Shown here: piece after piece, positions 33,211-45,258 of the stretch
Layout of the letters: each line of letters opens with the position of its first letter
How positions within the stretch are numbered: the first letter of the stretch is position 1
Source of the DNA: Physcomitrium patens
Lineage: Eukaryota; Streptophyta; Bryopsida; Funariales; Funariaceae
Reading direction: 5' to 3'
Assembly (NCBI RefSeq): GCF_000002425.4
Contig: NC_037253.1
Location: 9,525,310 to 9,589,309 of the forward strand
DNA: 64,000 nucleotides
Notes under the pieces: generated by a model
The model's database searches: none
Told to the model about the DNA's origin: nothing
What the model saw: only the letters and a program-made list of their open reading frames with translations
Translations under genes and position numbers: made by a program

Positions 33211-35475
33211 ATGGAAAACGAAAATAAAAATTTTGAAGGATTTTTGGGAGGAGTTTTTGGTGGGGAGTCTTCTAAAGGACAAGGTATGCACATGGATCCG
33301 TCTATTGCTAGTATGTTTCAAGCCTTCTCACTATCAATACAACAACAGCAAAGCAATGATCGAAAGGAAGCTTTGGCAACTAAAGCATTGCAAGCAGTGG
33401 TCAATAAAATTGATCAATTTGATGGGAGGAATATTTCAAGGTATTTAAGATGTTATGTTCGTGAAATGGAATTAAATCGGGTTTCTAAGAAGAAAATGGT
33501 TGCACTATTTGGACTTGCCACGATACCGGAGATAAGGGACCACATTACATCGATTACGGATCGTTGTGGGAATTCATGGGAGGATTTTTCACATGCATTG
33601 AAAGACGAATATTTTTTGGAAGATGCTGATCGCATTACTAAGAAGCTGTTTCTGGGATGGATTGAACGGCCCAATAAGAATTTGCAAGCAACAGAGCTAC
33701 TAAGGGAATTTGAGAGGCAGTACTCTCAATTATCGAAGGTAGAAAAATTGACATTAGAGTCGAACAAAGTTGATCTATTTCTTCAAGCTGCTGATGGAGA
33801 ATTGCAAGGAAAATTAGAACCCCTTCTTGAAGACAAAGAAGAAGATGAAGGATTGACAACGAAGTGGAAAAACGTTGAAGATGCGGTGGGATTCCTTACA
33901 AAAAAAGAAAGGAGGAAGGATAGGAGCAATATTCCGAAAACAATACAAGCACCCAAAGCTCCACTACGTACAACACCACCAACAATGCCTATAGTTCAAC
34001 CTTCGACATCCTTGTCAAAGAAAGCAGATATGGGTATGGAAGAAATTATACGAGGAATGCGAGATCTTCAAATCAAATTGGCAAGACTTGAAGAGAATAC
34101 TTCTATAAAAAATTCGAAAAATGTTTCAAAACAAGGATACGTACAAAGATGCATTTGGTGTGATGATGCTTCACACACTAGAAAAGATTGGAATGAATTT
34201 AATAATATGATACGACAAGAAATTATTTGCTGGAAAGATGGGAAAATAGCATTGAAAGATAGAGAGGATCTTCTTCAAACCAATTTTGGCAAGGGAGGAA
34301 TGAGAGCATTAGTTCAAGATTACTTAAAAGAGCATGAAACAGCAGCACGAGAAAGTACAAGTTATGGTGCTAGAGTAGATGATGAAATTTGTGGAAGTAC
34401 GAAAACTAGTGAGTTTTGGGCTTCTGCCGTTTCTACAATGCAAGAAGGGAAATTACCTCGAAAAGCGCTATTAAGAACTGCAGCTACAATACGAGGAAGA
34501 ACAGGTTGGGAGGATCCTGTTGAGTCTCTTTCAGTTCATGCATATATTCCTAAGAGCCAACATGAAGCTTTGATGGAAGAAAAAAGACGAGGAAATTTTG
34601 ATGATACTAGAGAAGGAAATTCTTTTAAGAGGCAAACTCGAGGAGACAAGGCTCGAGAGGCAGCTTCACAAGAATTGCCTGTAAAGGATACCTCAGTATC
34701 ATTGGGAGAAAAAACAATGGAGACAAAAGATAAGGGCAAATCAATTGCTTATAAGCTACTTTCTGACATTAAAGCGGCAACAAATTTGAAAGGGGTGTTG
34801 GAAGAACGTATATTAAACGCTAAGGTGGAATTCACATTGAAAGAAGTCTTGGGAATTACAAAGAAGGAGTTTCATGATGTTATCATTGACAGCATTAAAC
34901 GAAAGAGGCAATTAATGGGCGAAACTGGAATGAGTCATGCTATTGATGCAAGAATATGTAGAGATGAAGAAGAGGTTGATATTGGTTACAAGCAACCAAC
35001 AAATGAAAAGAATGGGTATAATCAGCGAGTACGTTTCAAAGATTCTAGTGACAAGGAAATGGAAACTTTGAGCCATTATACTAAAAATCATTGGACAAGG
35101 GCAACTACTGAGGTATTGGTGAAGGTAGGAGATATAGAAGAACCAATAGTTGCTTTGGTCGACCATGGTTCTGAAATAAATCTCATGTCTAAAGATCTTT
35201 ATAAGAAGCAAAAATGGCCAATTGATATGGAACATGGATGGGCAATACGAGCAGCTAATAACACACAGGGCGAATTATATGGAGCTTGTCCAGATGTCAA
35301 AATTCGGATTGGGGATGTTGCGACGGAGCAACATTTCTTCGTTCAAGATACAACGTCTTATCCGTTGATTTTAGGACAACCTTATATCATGGCAATACGG
35401 ATGGAAACAAAAGTACTTGATGATGGTTCTGCTTATGCAAGGGTACGGAGCGAAGATGGGAGGAAAGCTGTATAA
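33211..35475 (+). CDS. gag: E2 Gag and protease, long uninterrupted ORF
   Basis: Open for 754 codons from the ATG at 33211 (MENENKNFEGF); an upstream in-frame ATG at 33187 is less likely. Order: Gln-rich N-terminus (SIQQQQSNDRKEA), capsid (SRYLRCYVREMELNRVSKKK, CGNSWEDFSHALKDEYFLED, LLREFERQYSQLS), knuckle CIWCDDASHTRKDW with the last Cys changed to Trp, a long charged linker, and protease (ALVDHGSEINLMSKDLY … LILGQPYI). The single D-H-G motif implies a homodimeric aspartic protease. The frame stops at TAA after RKAV, where E0 encodes Gln. Confidence 0.92.
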   Translation: MENENKNFEGFLGGVFGGESSKGQGMHMDPSIASMFQAFSLSIQQQQSNDRKEALATKALQAVVNKIDQFDGRNISRYLRCYVREMELNRVSKKKMVALFGLATIPEIRDHITSITDRCGNSWEDFSHALKDEYFLEDADRITKKLFLGWIERPNKNLQATELLREFERQYSQLSKVEKLTLESNKVDLFLQAADGELQGKLEPLLEDKEEDEGLTTKWKNVEDAVGFLTKKERRKDRSNIPKTIQAPKAPLRTTPPTMPIVQPSTSLSKKADMGMEEIIRGMRDLQIKLARLEENTSIKNSKNVSKQGYVQRCIWCDDASHTRKDWNEFNNMIRQEIICWKDGKIALKDREDLLQTNFGKGGMRALVQDYLKEHETAARESTSYGARVDDEICGSTKTSEFWASAVSTMQEGKLPRKALLRTAATIRGRTGWEDPVESLSVHAYIPKSQHEALMEEKRRGNFDDTREGNSFKRQTRGDKAREAASQELPVKDTSVSLGEKTMETKDKGKSIAYKLLSDIKAATNLKGVLEERILNAKVEFTLKEVLGITKKEFHDVIIDSIKRKRQLMGETGMSHAIDARICRDEEEVDIGYKQPTNEKNGYNQRVRFKDSSDKEMETLSHYTKNHWTRATTEVLVKVGDIEEPIVALVDHGSEINLMSKDLYKKQKWPIDMEHGWAIRAANNTQGELYGACPDVKIRIGDVATEQHFFVQDTTSYPLILGQPYIMAIRMETKVLDDGSAYARVRSEDGRKAV

Positions 35476-35585
35476 TTTCTAACAATACCTCCTAACCATG
35501 AACGGAATCAAGATAGGTTGAGGGAGAAACCATTGCCAAAGATTGTTGAAGGATTTAAGGATTTTGGGGAGGTACCACTGTAAAG

Positions 35586-37100
35586 CGAGATTATGGAGGT
35601 ACAAAAGAAGAGGTACTCTCGCGAGATGAAGGTGCCTTTGATGCGAGTTTTATTGGTATATTGGAGAATGGAAATATTATGTATAAAAAAGTTGATGATT
35701 TTAAAAGAAAAGAAAGAAAAAGATTATATAATATTGAAGGATAATTATGCAAGTTAGGTACATTGCAAGATGATGAGAGGATTTTAGGTGTTTATGAAGA
35801 AAATGGACTGGAAGATTCATTGGAATTGATTACATCTATTGGGTTAGGGGATAATGATAAGGTTGTTGAGATTCATTCAAGAGAGGTTTATACCATGCTT
35901 GAATCTTTTCAAGCACTAGAAGTCACTGTAGAGACGAGATATAGAACGGCAGATAAGAAGGTAAAGCTTGTTGCCGGACGATTACCAGAAGATTCTAAAG
36001 AACAAATGGGAGAAGCATCAAAAGAAGCAAGTTTAAGAGATCCAGTGAGTATTGGACATCAGTTTACTAAAGAGACTTTTGAAGAATTGAAGATTGCTTC
36101 TGATGGTTCTTTATTGCCGGAGGAAATTACTTGCTTCAAAAAGATGTTGGCTAAACAAGGTAGATCGTTTGCCTTCGAATCTCATGAAATTAGGTGTGTG
36201 GATCCAAATATTATAACACCTATGGTTATCTTCACTATACCACATGTACCTTGGAATCTAAGACCGATTCCAGTACCGAGGGCACATTTACCTAAATTGG
36301 TTGAACTGTTAAAAGAAAAGATAAAGATGAAAATATTGGAACCTTCATTTGCGCCGTATGCTAGTCAATGGTTTACGGTACCTAAGAAGAATGGGTCACT
36401 ACGGTTTATTCAAGATATGCAACCGATGAATGCAGTAACTGTCAGGAATGCAGGAATTGGACCTATTGTGGATGAATTTGCTGAGGCGTTTGCTGGAAGG
36501 GCAATCTATTCAATGGGTGATTTGTATTCAGGTTATGATCAATTTCAACTTGCCAAAGGAAGTAGAGATATGACAACGATGAGGACACCGCTTGGATTGG
36601 TTAGAATGTGCACTCTTCCTCAAGGCGCGACCAACTCAGTTATGCATATGATGAATGGGATGAATAAGGTATTGAGAGATTTTATTCCAGAAAAGACTAT
36701 GCCTTTTCTGAATGATGTTCCTATAAAAGGGTGCAGAGAAGGAGACAAGGATGAAACTTTAGATACGAAGGAGTGTCGCAAATATATTGTTGATCATATA
36801 CAAGATTGTGAAAAGATTTTAACTCGGCTTGGAGAAGTTCATCTTACATTATCGGATATGAAGTCCGTATTTGGAGTACGAGAGGTTGTAATTGTTGGAC
36901 ATTTATGTGGATCTTACGGAAGAAAACCAGATCCGACTAAAGTTGATGCAATTGGAAGGATGAAAGAGGATTGTGATTCTTTAACAGAGGTTCGCAGGTT
37001 TTTGGGTGCATGTGTATTTTATCGAATCTGGATCCCTCATTTTGCTCACATAGCGGATCCATTATATGAACTGTTACGCAAGGATTACCGATTTAAATGA
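35586..37100 (+). pseudogene. pol: E2 reverse transcriptase
   Basis: In the -1 frame relative to gag-PR. Sense sequence resumes right after the gag-PR stop (RDYGGTKEEVLSRDEG, then NIMYKKVDDF). A TAA precedes the main 445-codon frame at 35763. RT motifs match E1, including the active site FLNDVPIKG with Asn for the first Asp. Thumb and connection follow (GHLCGSYGRKPDPTKVDAIG). It ends at TGA in place of the Trp codon after YRFK, also as in E1. Confidence 0.93.
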
Positions 37101-37556
37101 GAAGAAAGGCATATTCAGGAAATACAAAGATTGAAGAAATTATTGATGTCACCTCCAATATTGAGGAAGGTTGATTATAAGTGCAATAGACCAGTGATTC
37201 TTACTGTAGACACTAGTCCAATTGCCTTTGGATGGACTGTGGGTCAAGATGATTCAAATGGAAGTAGATTTGCAGTTCGATTTGGGGCTAAAGTTTTAAG
37301 TATTCGTCAGCGTGCATATTCACAAGTCAAAAGAGAACTTTGAGGAGTCGTTTTGGCTATGAAAACTGAAAAGGACTATTTGATTGGGGCAGTAGTAGTA
37401 ATTGAAACAAATTGCTTGCCATTACTTGGAATGATTATTAACTGTTCGACGCCAGATATTGCGATGTTGAGATGGATTGCTTATATTAAGTCACTAAATC
37501 CAGAATTTAAGCATATTACTGGAAAAGACAATTTAGTAGCAGACATGCTATCTTGA
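37101..37556 (+). pseudogene. pol: E2 RNase H
   Basis: TVDTSPIAFGW, then KREL followed by TGA where E1 has Trp. It continues from 37353 with VVVIETNCLPLL, the third catalytic acid being Asn as in E1, and GKDNLVADMLS, closing at the TGA shared with E1. Confidence 0.9.
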
Positions 37557-37580
37557 GCAAGATACGAGAGGGAGGACGAA

Positions 37581-39059
37581 ATGGTTGAAGACATTGATGA
37601 TGTCGGATCGAAATTCTATTCAATATCAAATCTCAACAGAGAAGACAAGCTATTTCTTGAAGAGTCTTATGAAGGAGAATTATTGGATATTGGTCATTAC
37701 TTGAATACCTTGACTAAGCAGGGAAATTGGTCTACAGAAAAATTCAAACAAATAAGAAAAAAAACATATGGATTTTTACTTCGAGATGGATTCTTATGGA
37801 AGAGACCGAAGAAAGGAATTGAGATGCCACAACGAGTGATAGGCAAAAAGGATGAAAAACTAAAATTATTAAAGGAGTTTCATGATAGTTTATGGGTAGG
37901 GCATAGAGGAATCTGGGCTACTTTTGCTAAACTCAAGGAACGATATTGGTGGAAAAATATGTATCGAGATGTGCTCTCATTTGTAGAGTCATGTGAAATC
38001 TGTCAATCGCATTCTAATATCCGACATCGAGATGGTCTTCATCCTACGTATTCTTCGGCTATTCATTTTAAATGGGTTGTTGATTTGGTTATTATGCCGG
38101 TTGGGTTATGGCAGATGAGATATTTGGTTTTAGCTTGTGAAGATTTTTCAAATCAAGTAGAAGGAAGAGCATTGAGGACAAAATCTACAGAGGGGATTTG
38201 TAGGTTTTTGCTTGAAGATGTCATTTGCCACTACGGATGCGTGGAAAAAATCACTGCAGATCATGGAGAATTAAATGCGCAAGAAGCTTGTAAGTTCTTT
38301 GAAAGATGTGGAGTTAAACTATCACTGACTACTGTTTATAATCCAGAAGGGAATGCAAAAAGCGAACGCGGTCACCCACCGATTGTGAAAGCATTGGTTA
38401 AAGCTTGTAATGGGGAAGTTAAAGAGTGGCCACGGCTTTTGTCATTTGCATTATGGGCTGATCGAACAACACATAGTTCGGTGACAGGATATATGCCAGT
38501 AGAACTTATGACAGGTCAAAAACCAATTATGCCGATTGAAGAAAAGGTACTTACTTGGAGTATGCTACCATAGGAAGATGGATTGACAAGAGAAGAACTT
38601 CTGGCTATTAGGATTCGATAATTGGAGCAAAGAACGGAAGATGTCCAGATAGTATTGGGAAGGTTAAAAAGAGTAAGGTTACAAAACAAGGCGCGATTTG
38701 ATAAGCAACATCGATTGAGACCAAAAGCAATCGAGGAAGGTGACTGGGTACTTGTTTATGACAATAGTCTGGATAATCAACATAGTACTTTGCGGAAATT
38801 TTCAAAATGTTGATTTGGGCCATATGTGGTAACAACAGTTCATGATAATGTGACTTACTCGTTACGAGAGTTAGATGGTACAAAATTGAAAATACCAATT
38901 ACAGGGAAACGAGTAAAAATATTTAAACGAAGACACGCAGAGATGAATATGAAAGACCTTAATGAAGGTATAGAGATTCCGCAGCAACAAGATGAAAGTG
39001 ATTTGGATAATGAAGGTGACGAAGACGGACTGGACAAAGACGTAGATGATATATTCTGA
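37581..39059 (+). pseudogene. pol: E2 integrase
   Basis: Zinc domain (FHDSLWVGHRGIW, CEICQ), core (VVDLVIMP, ACEDFSNQVEGRAL, ITADHGELN, NAKSERGHPP) and C-terminal part (DWVLVYD, SLRELDGTKLKIPI) with an acidic tail (DEDGLDKDVDD). Three private nonsense codons (two TGG, one CAA origin) split it at 38573, near 38620 and at 38813. The catalytic residues are kept. Confidence 0.92.
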
Positions 39060-39079
39060 ATCAAACAGCAATTGGGTAA

Positions 39080-39121
39080 ATTGGTGCATACCGGAGGATG
39101 CACAGGTTCAGAGGAGGTAGA
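39080..39121 (+). other. E2 polypurine tract region
   Basis: GGAGGATGCACAGGTTCAG, then AGAGGAGGTAGA, touching the 3' LTR. The GGATGCACAG block recurs before the 3' LTRs of E0 (45231-45242), F (52231-52240) and E1, so it is a conserved part of the 3' end. Confidence 0.8.
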
Positions 39122-40495
39122 TGTCGTGTTGTAACACGAGTATACAGTGAAAATAAAAAGAAAGGGGAATTTTATTAATGATCAGTTACCTCGAATATTG
39201 GAAGCAACGACCAATTCCAGTGCAAATACTGAGTGGCCAGGTTCGGTCACCCCGTTACAGTCAGCCGGGGCATACTGAAATGCTCCGTTCGATTCCAATA
39301 ACGGAAGTCAGCAGGAAGGGTAAGGACCAATTCATGCGACGGGTGAGCCTGGTTCGAAGAGCCAATTGGATCTAATTTTGAGAATCCAATCCGAGTCTTC
39401 TTACCCAATATGAGATGTGAATTGGTCGGGCGTTCCAATGCAGTTTCATTTCGAGAATCCAATCCGGGTCCTCTTACCCAATATGAGACCTGTATTGGTC
39501 GCGCAACCCAATGCAGTCTGATTACGGGAAAATCTGGGTCTTACTACTAGACTCTTATCCAATATGAGACCTGAATTGGTCGGGCGACTCAATGTGGTCC
39601 CGATTACGGGGTTCGATTCTGTTTCAGGCTGTCCTATTCTTTGTTTCAGGGAACGTTGTTTTCGGTAAATGGATCTCTTAAAGGTAAAAATAGAGGAGAA
39701 AGCTTTGATGGCGAGAGTCAAATTCGGATCTAAGCTCTGACGGCGGGAGCCAATTTTGGATCCAAGACGGAAGATTAAAGAAATTCAGAGGATAAGATTA
39801 GCGGGGGAATAAGTTTTTAGGAAGGTTTTTTTTTTCAGATCAGAGAAGAGGGGGGGTTTTTTTTTTTGGGATCAGGGAAGAGCTAGCTTCAAGCTCTTGG
39901 GAAGGTTATGAGTTTTTTTTCATTGGAGGTTTTTGAAGATCAAGGGGATTGGAGAGGAGCTTCATGCTTCGGGTCGGGGAAGAAAAGACGAAGAATTGGA
40001 TTTTTTTTCTTCATAGAGTTTTGGGAAGACTGAGGCAATCATTGCTGAAGTCAGTGTTGTAATGGTGAATCGGGATTTTTTCTAATGAAGTGGGTTTGAT
40101 TACTCTTGACTGTTTTGTGAAATCGAGTTACGTCTGTGATTGAAGGATTAAAAAGGTGTCTATAGGATTGAGTATGCGGAATGAATGAAATTTATTGGAT
40201 TAATCTAACAAGACAGTCAGTGGATACAAGATCGTAAGTACAAAGCGGTATCAGAGATTAGCAGATTGGGTTGTTCGGGGTTCTCTGTAACATCTAGAGA
40301 CCTACCGACTGGGGCAAAAAGGACTTCGACAAGCAGTCGAAGGGCACCCGTATAGATTTACGGTGTATTCTTGCACTCGTTTATATTCCAGCAGTCAAAA
40401 ACTGATAGACTGCTTGACTATTGGCGAATCTCCATACTACCTTCTACAGCCAGACGCCCGGCGCGTTCTCGAGCAGGAAAGCACGTAATACGACA
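39122..40495 (+). repeat. E2 3' LTR
   Basis: A 1,374-bp LTR, partner of 31765-33138, ending GTAATACGACA. Confidence 0.95.
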
Positions 40496-40499
40496 GCGC

Positions 40500-41705
40500 A
40501 AGTTATGATACTAGAGTAGATGATGACTTTGGTGGAAGTATAGAAACTAGTGAATTTTGGACTTCTGCCATTTCTGCAATGTAAAAAAGAAAAATGCCTA
40601 GAGAAGCGTTATTGAGGACTACAGCTACAATACGAGGTACAACAGGTTGGAAAGATCCTATTGAGTCTCTTTTAGTTCATGCATATATTGCTAAGAGTCA
40701 ACATGAAGCTTTGATGGAAGAAAAGAGATAAAGAAATTTAGATGATACAAGAGAAGGAAATTCTTCTAAGAGGCAAATTCGAGGAGACAAGGCTCGTGAG
40801 GCGGCTTCACAAAAATTGCCTATAAAAGATACTTCAACATCATTGAAAGAAAAAACAAAGGAGACAAAAGATAAGGGTAAATCAATTGCTTATAAGCTAC
40901 TTTCTGATATTGAAGCGGCAACAAATTTAAAAGAGGTGTTGGAAGAATGTATATTAAATATTAAGGTGGAATTCACATTGAAAGAAATTTTGAGAATTAC
41001 AAAGAAGGGGTTTCATGATATTATCATTGACAGTATTAAGCAAAAGAGGTAATTAATGAATGAAGTTGGAATGAGACATGCTATTGATGCAAGATTATAT
41101 AAAGATGAAGAAGAGATTGATAATGGTTATAAGCAATCAACAAATAAAAAGAATGGGTATAATCAACGAATACATTTTGAAGATTATAGTAATAAGGAAA
41201 TAGAGGCTTCAAGTGATTATATTCGAAAGTATTAGGCAAGGGCAACTACTGAAGTATTGGTGAAAGTAGGAGATATAGAAGAACCAATTGTTGCTTTAGT
41301 CGACCATGGTTCTGAAATAAATCTTATGTCTAAGAATCTTTATAAGAAGCAAAAATGGCCAATTGATATGGAACATGGATGTCAATACGAATAGCTAATA
41401 ACACATGAGGCGAATAATATAGAGCTTGTCCAGATGTCAAAATTTGAATTGAAGATGTTGCGACAGAACAACATTTCTTTGTTCAAGATACTTCTTATGT
41501 ATTGATTTTAGGACAACCTTATATTACGGCAATACGAATGGAAACAAAATTTTTTGATGATGGTTCTGCTTATGCAAGGATATATAGTGAAGATGGAAAG
41601 AAAGCTGTACAATTTCTAATAGTATCTCCTAATCATGAACGAAATCGAGATAGGTTGAAGGAGAAACCATTGCCAAAGATTGTTGAAGAATTTAAGGATT
41701 TTTGA
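40500..41705 (+). pseudogene. gag: E0 gag 3' part and protease
   Basis: Continues the E0 gag after E2. It reads SYDTRVDDDFGGS, then KDKGKSIAYKLLSDIEAATNLK and the protease (ALVDHGSEINLMSK, MILGQPYITAIRM). At the position where E1 and E2 have TAA it keeps CAA (KKAVQFLI), so that stop is derived in E1 and E2. Several private stops. Confidence 0.88.
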
Positions 41706-41715
41706 GAAGTACCAC

Positions 41716-43228
41716 TATAAAATAGGATTATGGAGGTATAAAAGAGGAGGTACTCTCGCGAGATGTAGATACCTTTGATGCGAGTTTTATTGGTATATTT
41801 AAGAATAGAAATATTATATATAAAAAAGTTGATGATTTTAAAAGAAAAGAAAGAAAAAGATTATATAGTATTGAAAGGGAATTACGCAAGTTAGGGACAT
41901 TAGAAGATAATGAGAGGATTTTAGGTGTTTATGAAGGAAATGGATTGGAGGATTCTTTGGAATTAATTGCATCTATTGGATTAAAAGATAATGATAAGAT
42001 TGTGGAAATTCATTCGAAAGAGGTTTATACTATACTTGAAACTTTTCAAGCACTAAAAATTATTGTAGAGACAAAATATAAAGCAGTAGATAAAAAAGTA
42101 AAACCTGTTGACAGACCTTTACTAAAAGATTCTAAGGAGCAAATGGAAGAAGCATCAAAAGAAGAAAATTTAAGAGATCCAAAGAAGATTGGACATCAGT
42201 TTACAAAGGAGACTTTTGAAGAATTGAAGATTGGATGTGATGGTTCTTTATTTCCAACAGAAATTGAATATTTTAAAAAAATGCTTGTGGATCGAGGTAA
42301 ATCATTTACTTTTGGATCTCATGAAATAGGATGTCTAAATCCTAATATTGTTGCTCCTATGGTTATCTTTATAGTACCTCATGTGCCTTAGAACTTAAGG
42401 CCAATTTTCGTGTCGAGGATACATTTACCTAAATTGGTAGAATTATTGAAAGAAAAGATGCGAATGAAAATTTTGGAGCCTTCTTTTGCTCCATATTTTA
42501 GTCGTTGGTTTATGGTGCCTAGAAAAAATGGATTGTTATGTTTTATTCAAGATGTGCAGCCAATGAATGTAGTAACTATAAGAAATACAGGTGTAGGACT
42601 TTTACTAGATGAGTTTGTAAAAGCGTTTGTGGAAAGGATAATTTATTCAATGGGAGATTTATATTCGGCTTATGATCAATTTCAACTTATGCATGGGAGT
42701 AGAGATCTAACAACTATGAGAATGCTACTTAGATTACTTAAAATGTGTATTCTCCCACAAGGTGCTACTAACTCAATTACACATATGATGAATGACATGA
42801 ACAAGGTATTAAGAGACTTCATTACTGAAAAAACTATGCCTTTTTTAGATGATCTTCTTATCAAAGGATGTAAAGAAGGAAAAATAGATGAAACTTTAGA
42901 TGAGAGAGGGTGTCGCAAATATGTTATTGATCATATACAAGATTGTGAAAAGATTTTAACTCAACTTGAAGAGGTTCATCTTACACTTTTAGGAGCAAAA
43001 TCTACATTTGGAGTGCAAGAAGTTCTTATTGTTGGACATTTGTATGGATTTTATGGAAGAAAGGCAGATCCAAGTAAAGTTGATGCAATTGGAAGGATGA
43101 AAGATTCATGTGACTCTTTAACAAAAGTATGCAAGTTTTTAGGAGCTTGTGTATTTTATCGTATATGGATTCTTCATTATGCTCATATAGTCGATCCATT
43201 GTATGAATTATTACATAAGAATTATTGA
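41716..43228 (+). pseudogene. pol: E0 reverse transcriptase
   Basis: RT with the active site MPFLDDLLIKG, so both catalytic Asp residues are present, unlike E1, E2 and H. Other motifs: PRKNGLLCFIQDVQPMN, YSAYDQFQLM, CILPQGATNSITHMMN, GHLYGFYGRKADP. As in E2, RT lies in the -1 frame relative to gag-PR, and the TAA after VPL is conserved. Private stops disable it. Confidence 0.9.
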
Positions 43229-45049
43229 TTTAAATGGAAAAAAAAGCATACTGAAGCAATACAAAAGCTAAAGGTGTTATTGGTGACACCTCCAATTTTA
43301 AGAAAAATTGATTATGACTATAATAGATAAGTAATTCTTATTGTGGATACTAGTCCTAGTGCTATTGGATGGACTGTGGGTTAAGATGATTTAAGTGGAA
43401 ATAGATTTGCAGTTTGATTTGGAGCTAAAGTTTTAAGTACTCATCAACATGCATATTTGCAAGTCAAAAGAGAACTTTGAGGAGTTATTTTGGCTAAGAA
43501 AGCTGAAAGAGATTATTTGATTGGTGCACTAATAGTAATTGAAACAGATTGCTTGCCATTACTTGGAATGATTACTAATTATTCAACATTGGATATTACA
43601 ATGTTAAGATGGATTGCTTATATTAAGTCATTAAATTTGAAATTTAAGCATGTTGCTGGAAAAGATAATTTAGTAGCAGACATGCTATCTAGAGCAATAT
43701 ATGAAAGAGAAGACAAAATGCTTGAAGACATTGATGATGTTGGATCAAAATTCTATTCAGTATCAAATCTTAACAAAGAAGACAAGCTATTTCTTGAAGA
43801 ATTTTATGAAGGAGAATTATTGGATATTAGTCATTGTTTGAATAACTTGACTAAGCAAGAAAATTGGTCTACAAAAAAAATTAAATAAATAAGAAAAAAG
43901 ACATATGGATTTTTGCTTCAAGAAGGATTTTTATGGAAGAGACGAAAGAAAAGAATTGGAATGCAACAAAGAGTGATAGGCAATAATGAAGAGAAACAAA
44001 AATTATTAAAGGGATTTAATGATAGTTTATGGGCAGGACATAGAGGAATTTGGGCTACTTTTGCTAAGCTTAAGGAACGATATTGGTAGAAAAATATGTA
44101 TCAAGATGTGCTCTTATTTGTAGAGTCATGTAAAATTTGTCAAGCATATTCTAATATACAACCTTGAGATTGTCTTCATCCTACATATCCTCTAATTATT
44201 CATTTTAAATGGATTGTTGATTTGGTTATTATGCCAATCAGGTTATGGCAAATAAGATATTTGGTCTTAGCTTGTGAAGATTTATCAAATCAAGTAGAAG
44301 AAAGAGCATTGAGAACAAAAACTACGAAAGGAATTTGTAGATTTTTGCTTGAAGATGTTATTTGCTGCTACGGATGTGTAGGAAAAATCACTGCAGATCG
44401 TAAAGAATTAAATACACAAGAAGCTCATAAATTCTTTGAAAGATGTGAAATTAAACTATTACTGACTACTACTTATAATTCTAAAGGAAATGCAAAAAGT
44501 GAGCGTGGTCACCCATCGATTGTGAAAGCATTAGTTAAAGCTTGTAATGGGAAGGTTAGAGAATGGCCACGACTTTTGTCATTTGCATTATGGGCTGATC
44601 GAACAACTCATAGGTCAGTAACGAGATATATGCCTATTGAGCTTATGACAGGTCAAAAATCAATTATGCCAATTGAAAAAAAAGTACCTACTTGGAGTGT
44701 ACTACTATGGAAAGATGGATTGACAAGAGAAGAACTTCTAACTATTAGAATTCAACAATTAAAGCAAAGTTCGAAAGATGTGCATATAGCATTAGAAAGG
44801 TTAAAAAGAGCGAGATTACAAAAAAAGGCATGATTTCATAAGCAGCATCGATTGAAGCCTAAAATAATTGAAGAAGGTGATTGGATTTTGGTCTATGATA
44901 GTAGCTTGGACAATCAACATAGTGCTTTAAGGAAGTTTTTTAAGCAATGGTTTGGACCGTATATGGTAACAACTATTCATGATAATGCAACTTATTCATT
45001 GCGGGAGTTAGATGGAACAAAGTTAAAAATACCAATTGCAGGGAAGTGA
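43229..45049 (+). pseudogene. pol: E0 RNase H and integrase
   Basis: RNase H has IETDCLPLL with Asp, and DMLSRAIYERED without the stop seen in E1 and E2. Integrase: zinc region near 44030-44160, core with ACEDLSNQVEERAL, ITADRKELN and NAKSERGHPSI, and C-terminus with DWILVYD and LDGTKLKIPIAG. Numerous stops, mostly at former Trp, Gln and Arg codons. Confidence 0.9.
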
Positions 45050-45258
45050 GTAAAAATATTTAAACAAAGATACACAGAAATAAATATAGAAGATCTTGGT
45101 GAGGACATAGATATTCCTCAACAGGAAGATGAATTTGACTTGGATAACAAAAGTAATGAAAAGAATTTGGACAAAGACTTGGAAAACATATTATGAATCA
45201 AACAACAACTAGATTATTTGATGCATACGAGAGGATGCACAAGTTCAGAGTAAATGGA

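Larger units (their letters stand above)
31765..40495 (+). mobile_element. E2: full-length Ty3-type element, F-x-D-D family
   Basis: Plus-strand element with two LTRs of exactly 1,374 bp. Flanks are GCAT (31761-31764) and GCGC (40496-40499). The interrupted gag of E0 reads on across the site, and alignment to the E2 gag itself predicts a 4-bp duplication (GTAC there). Internal order gag-PR, RT-RH, IN. It shares four nonsense codons and two catalytic Asp-to-Asn changes with E1 and has at least four further stops of its own. Confidence 0.95.

Noticed and set aside
31765-40495. E2 as a possible active element because of its long gag-PR frame
   Set aside because: RT and RNase H catalytic changes, a lost knuckle Cys and at least eight stops exclude autonomy.
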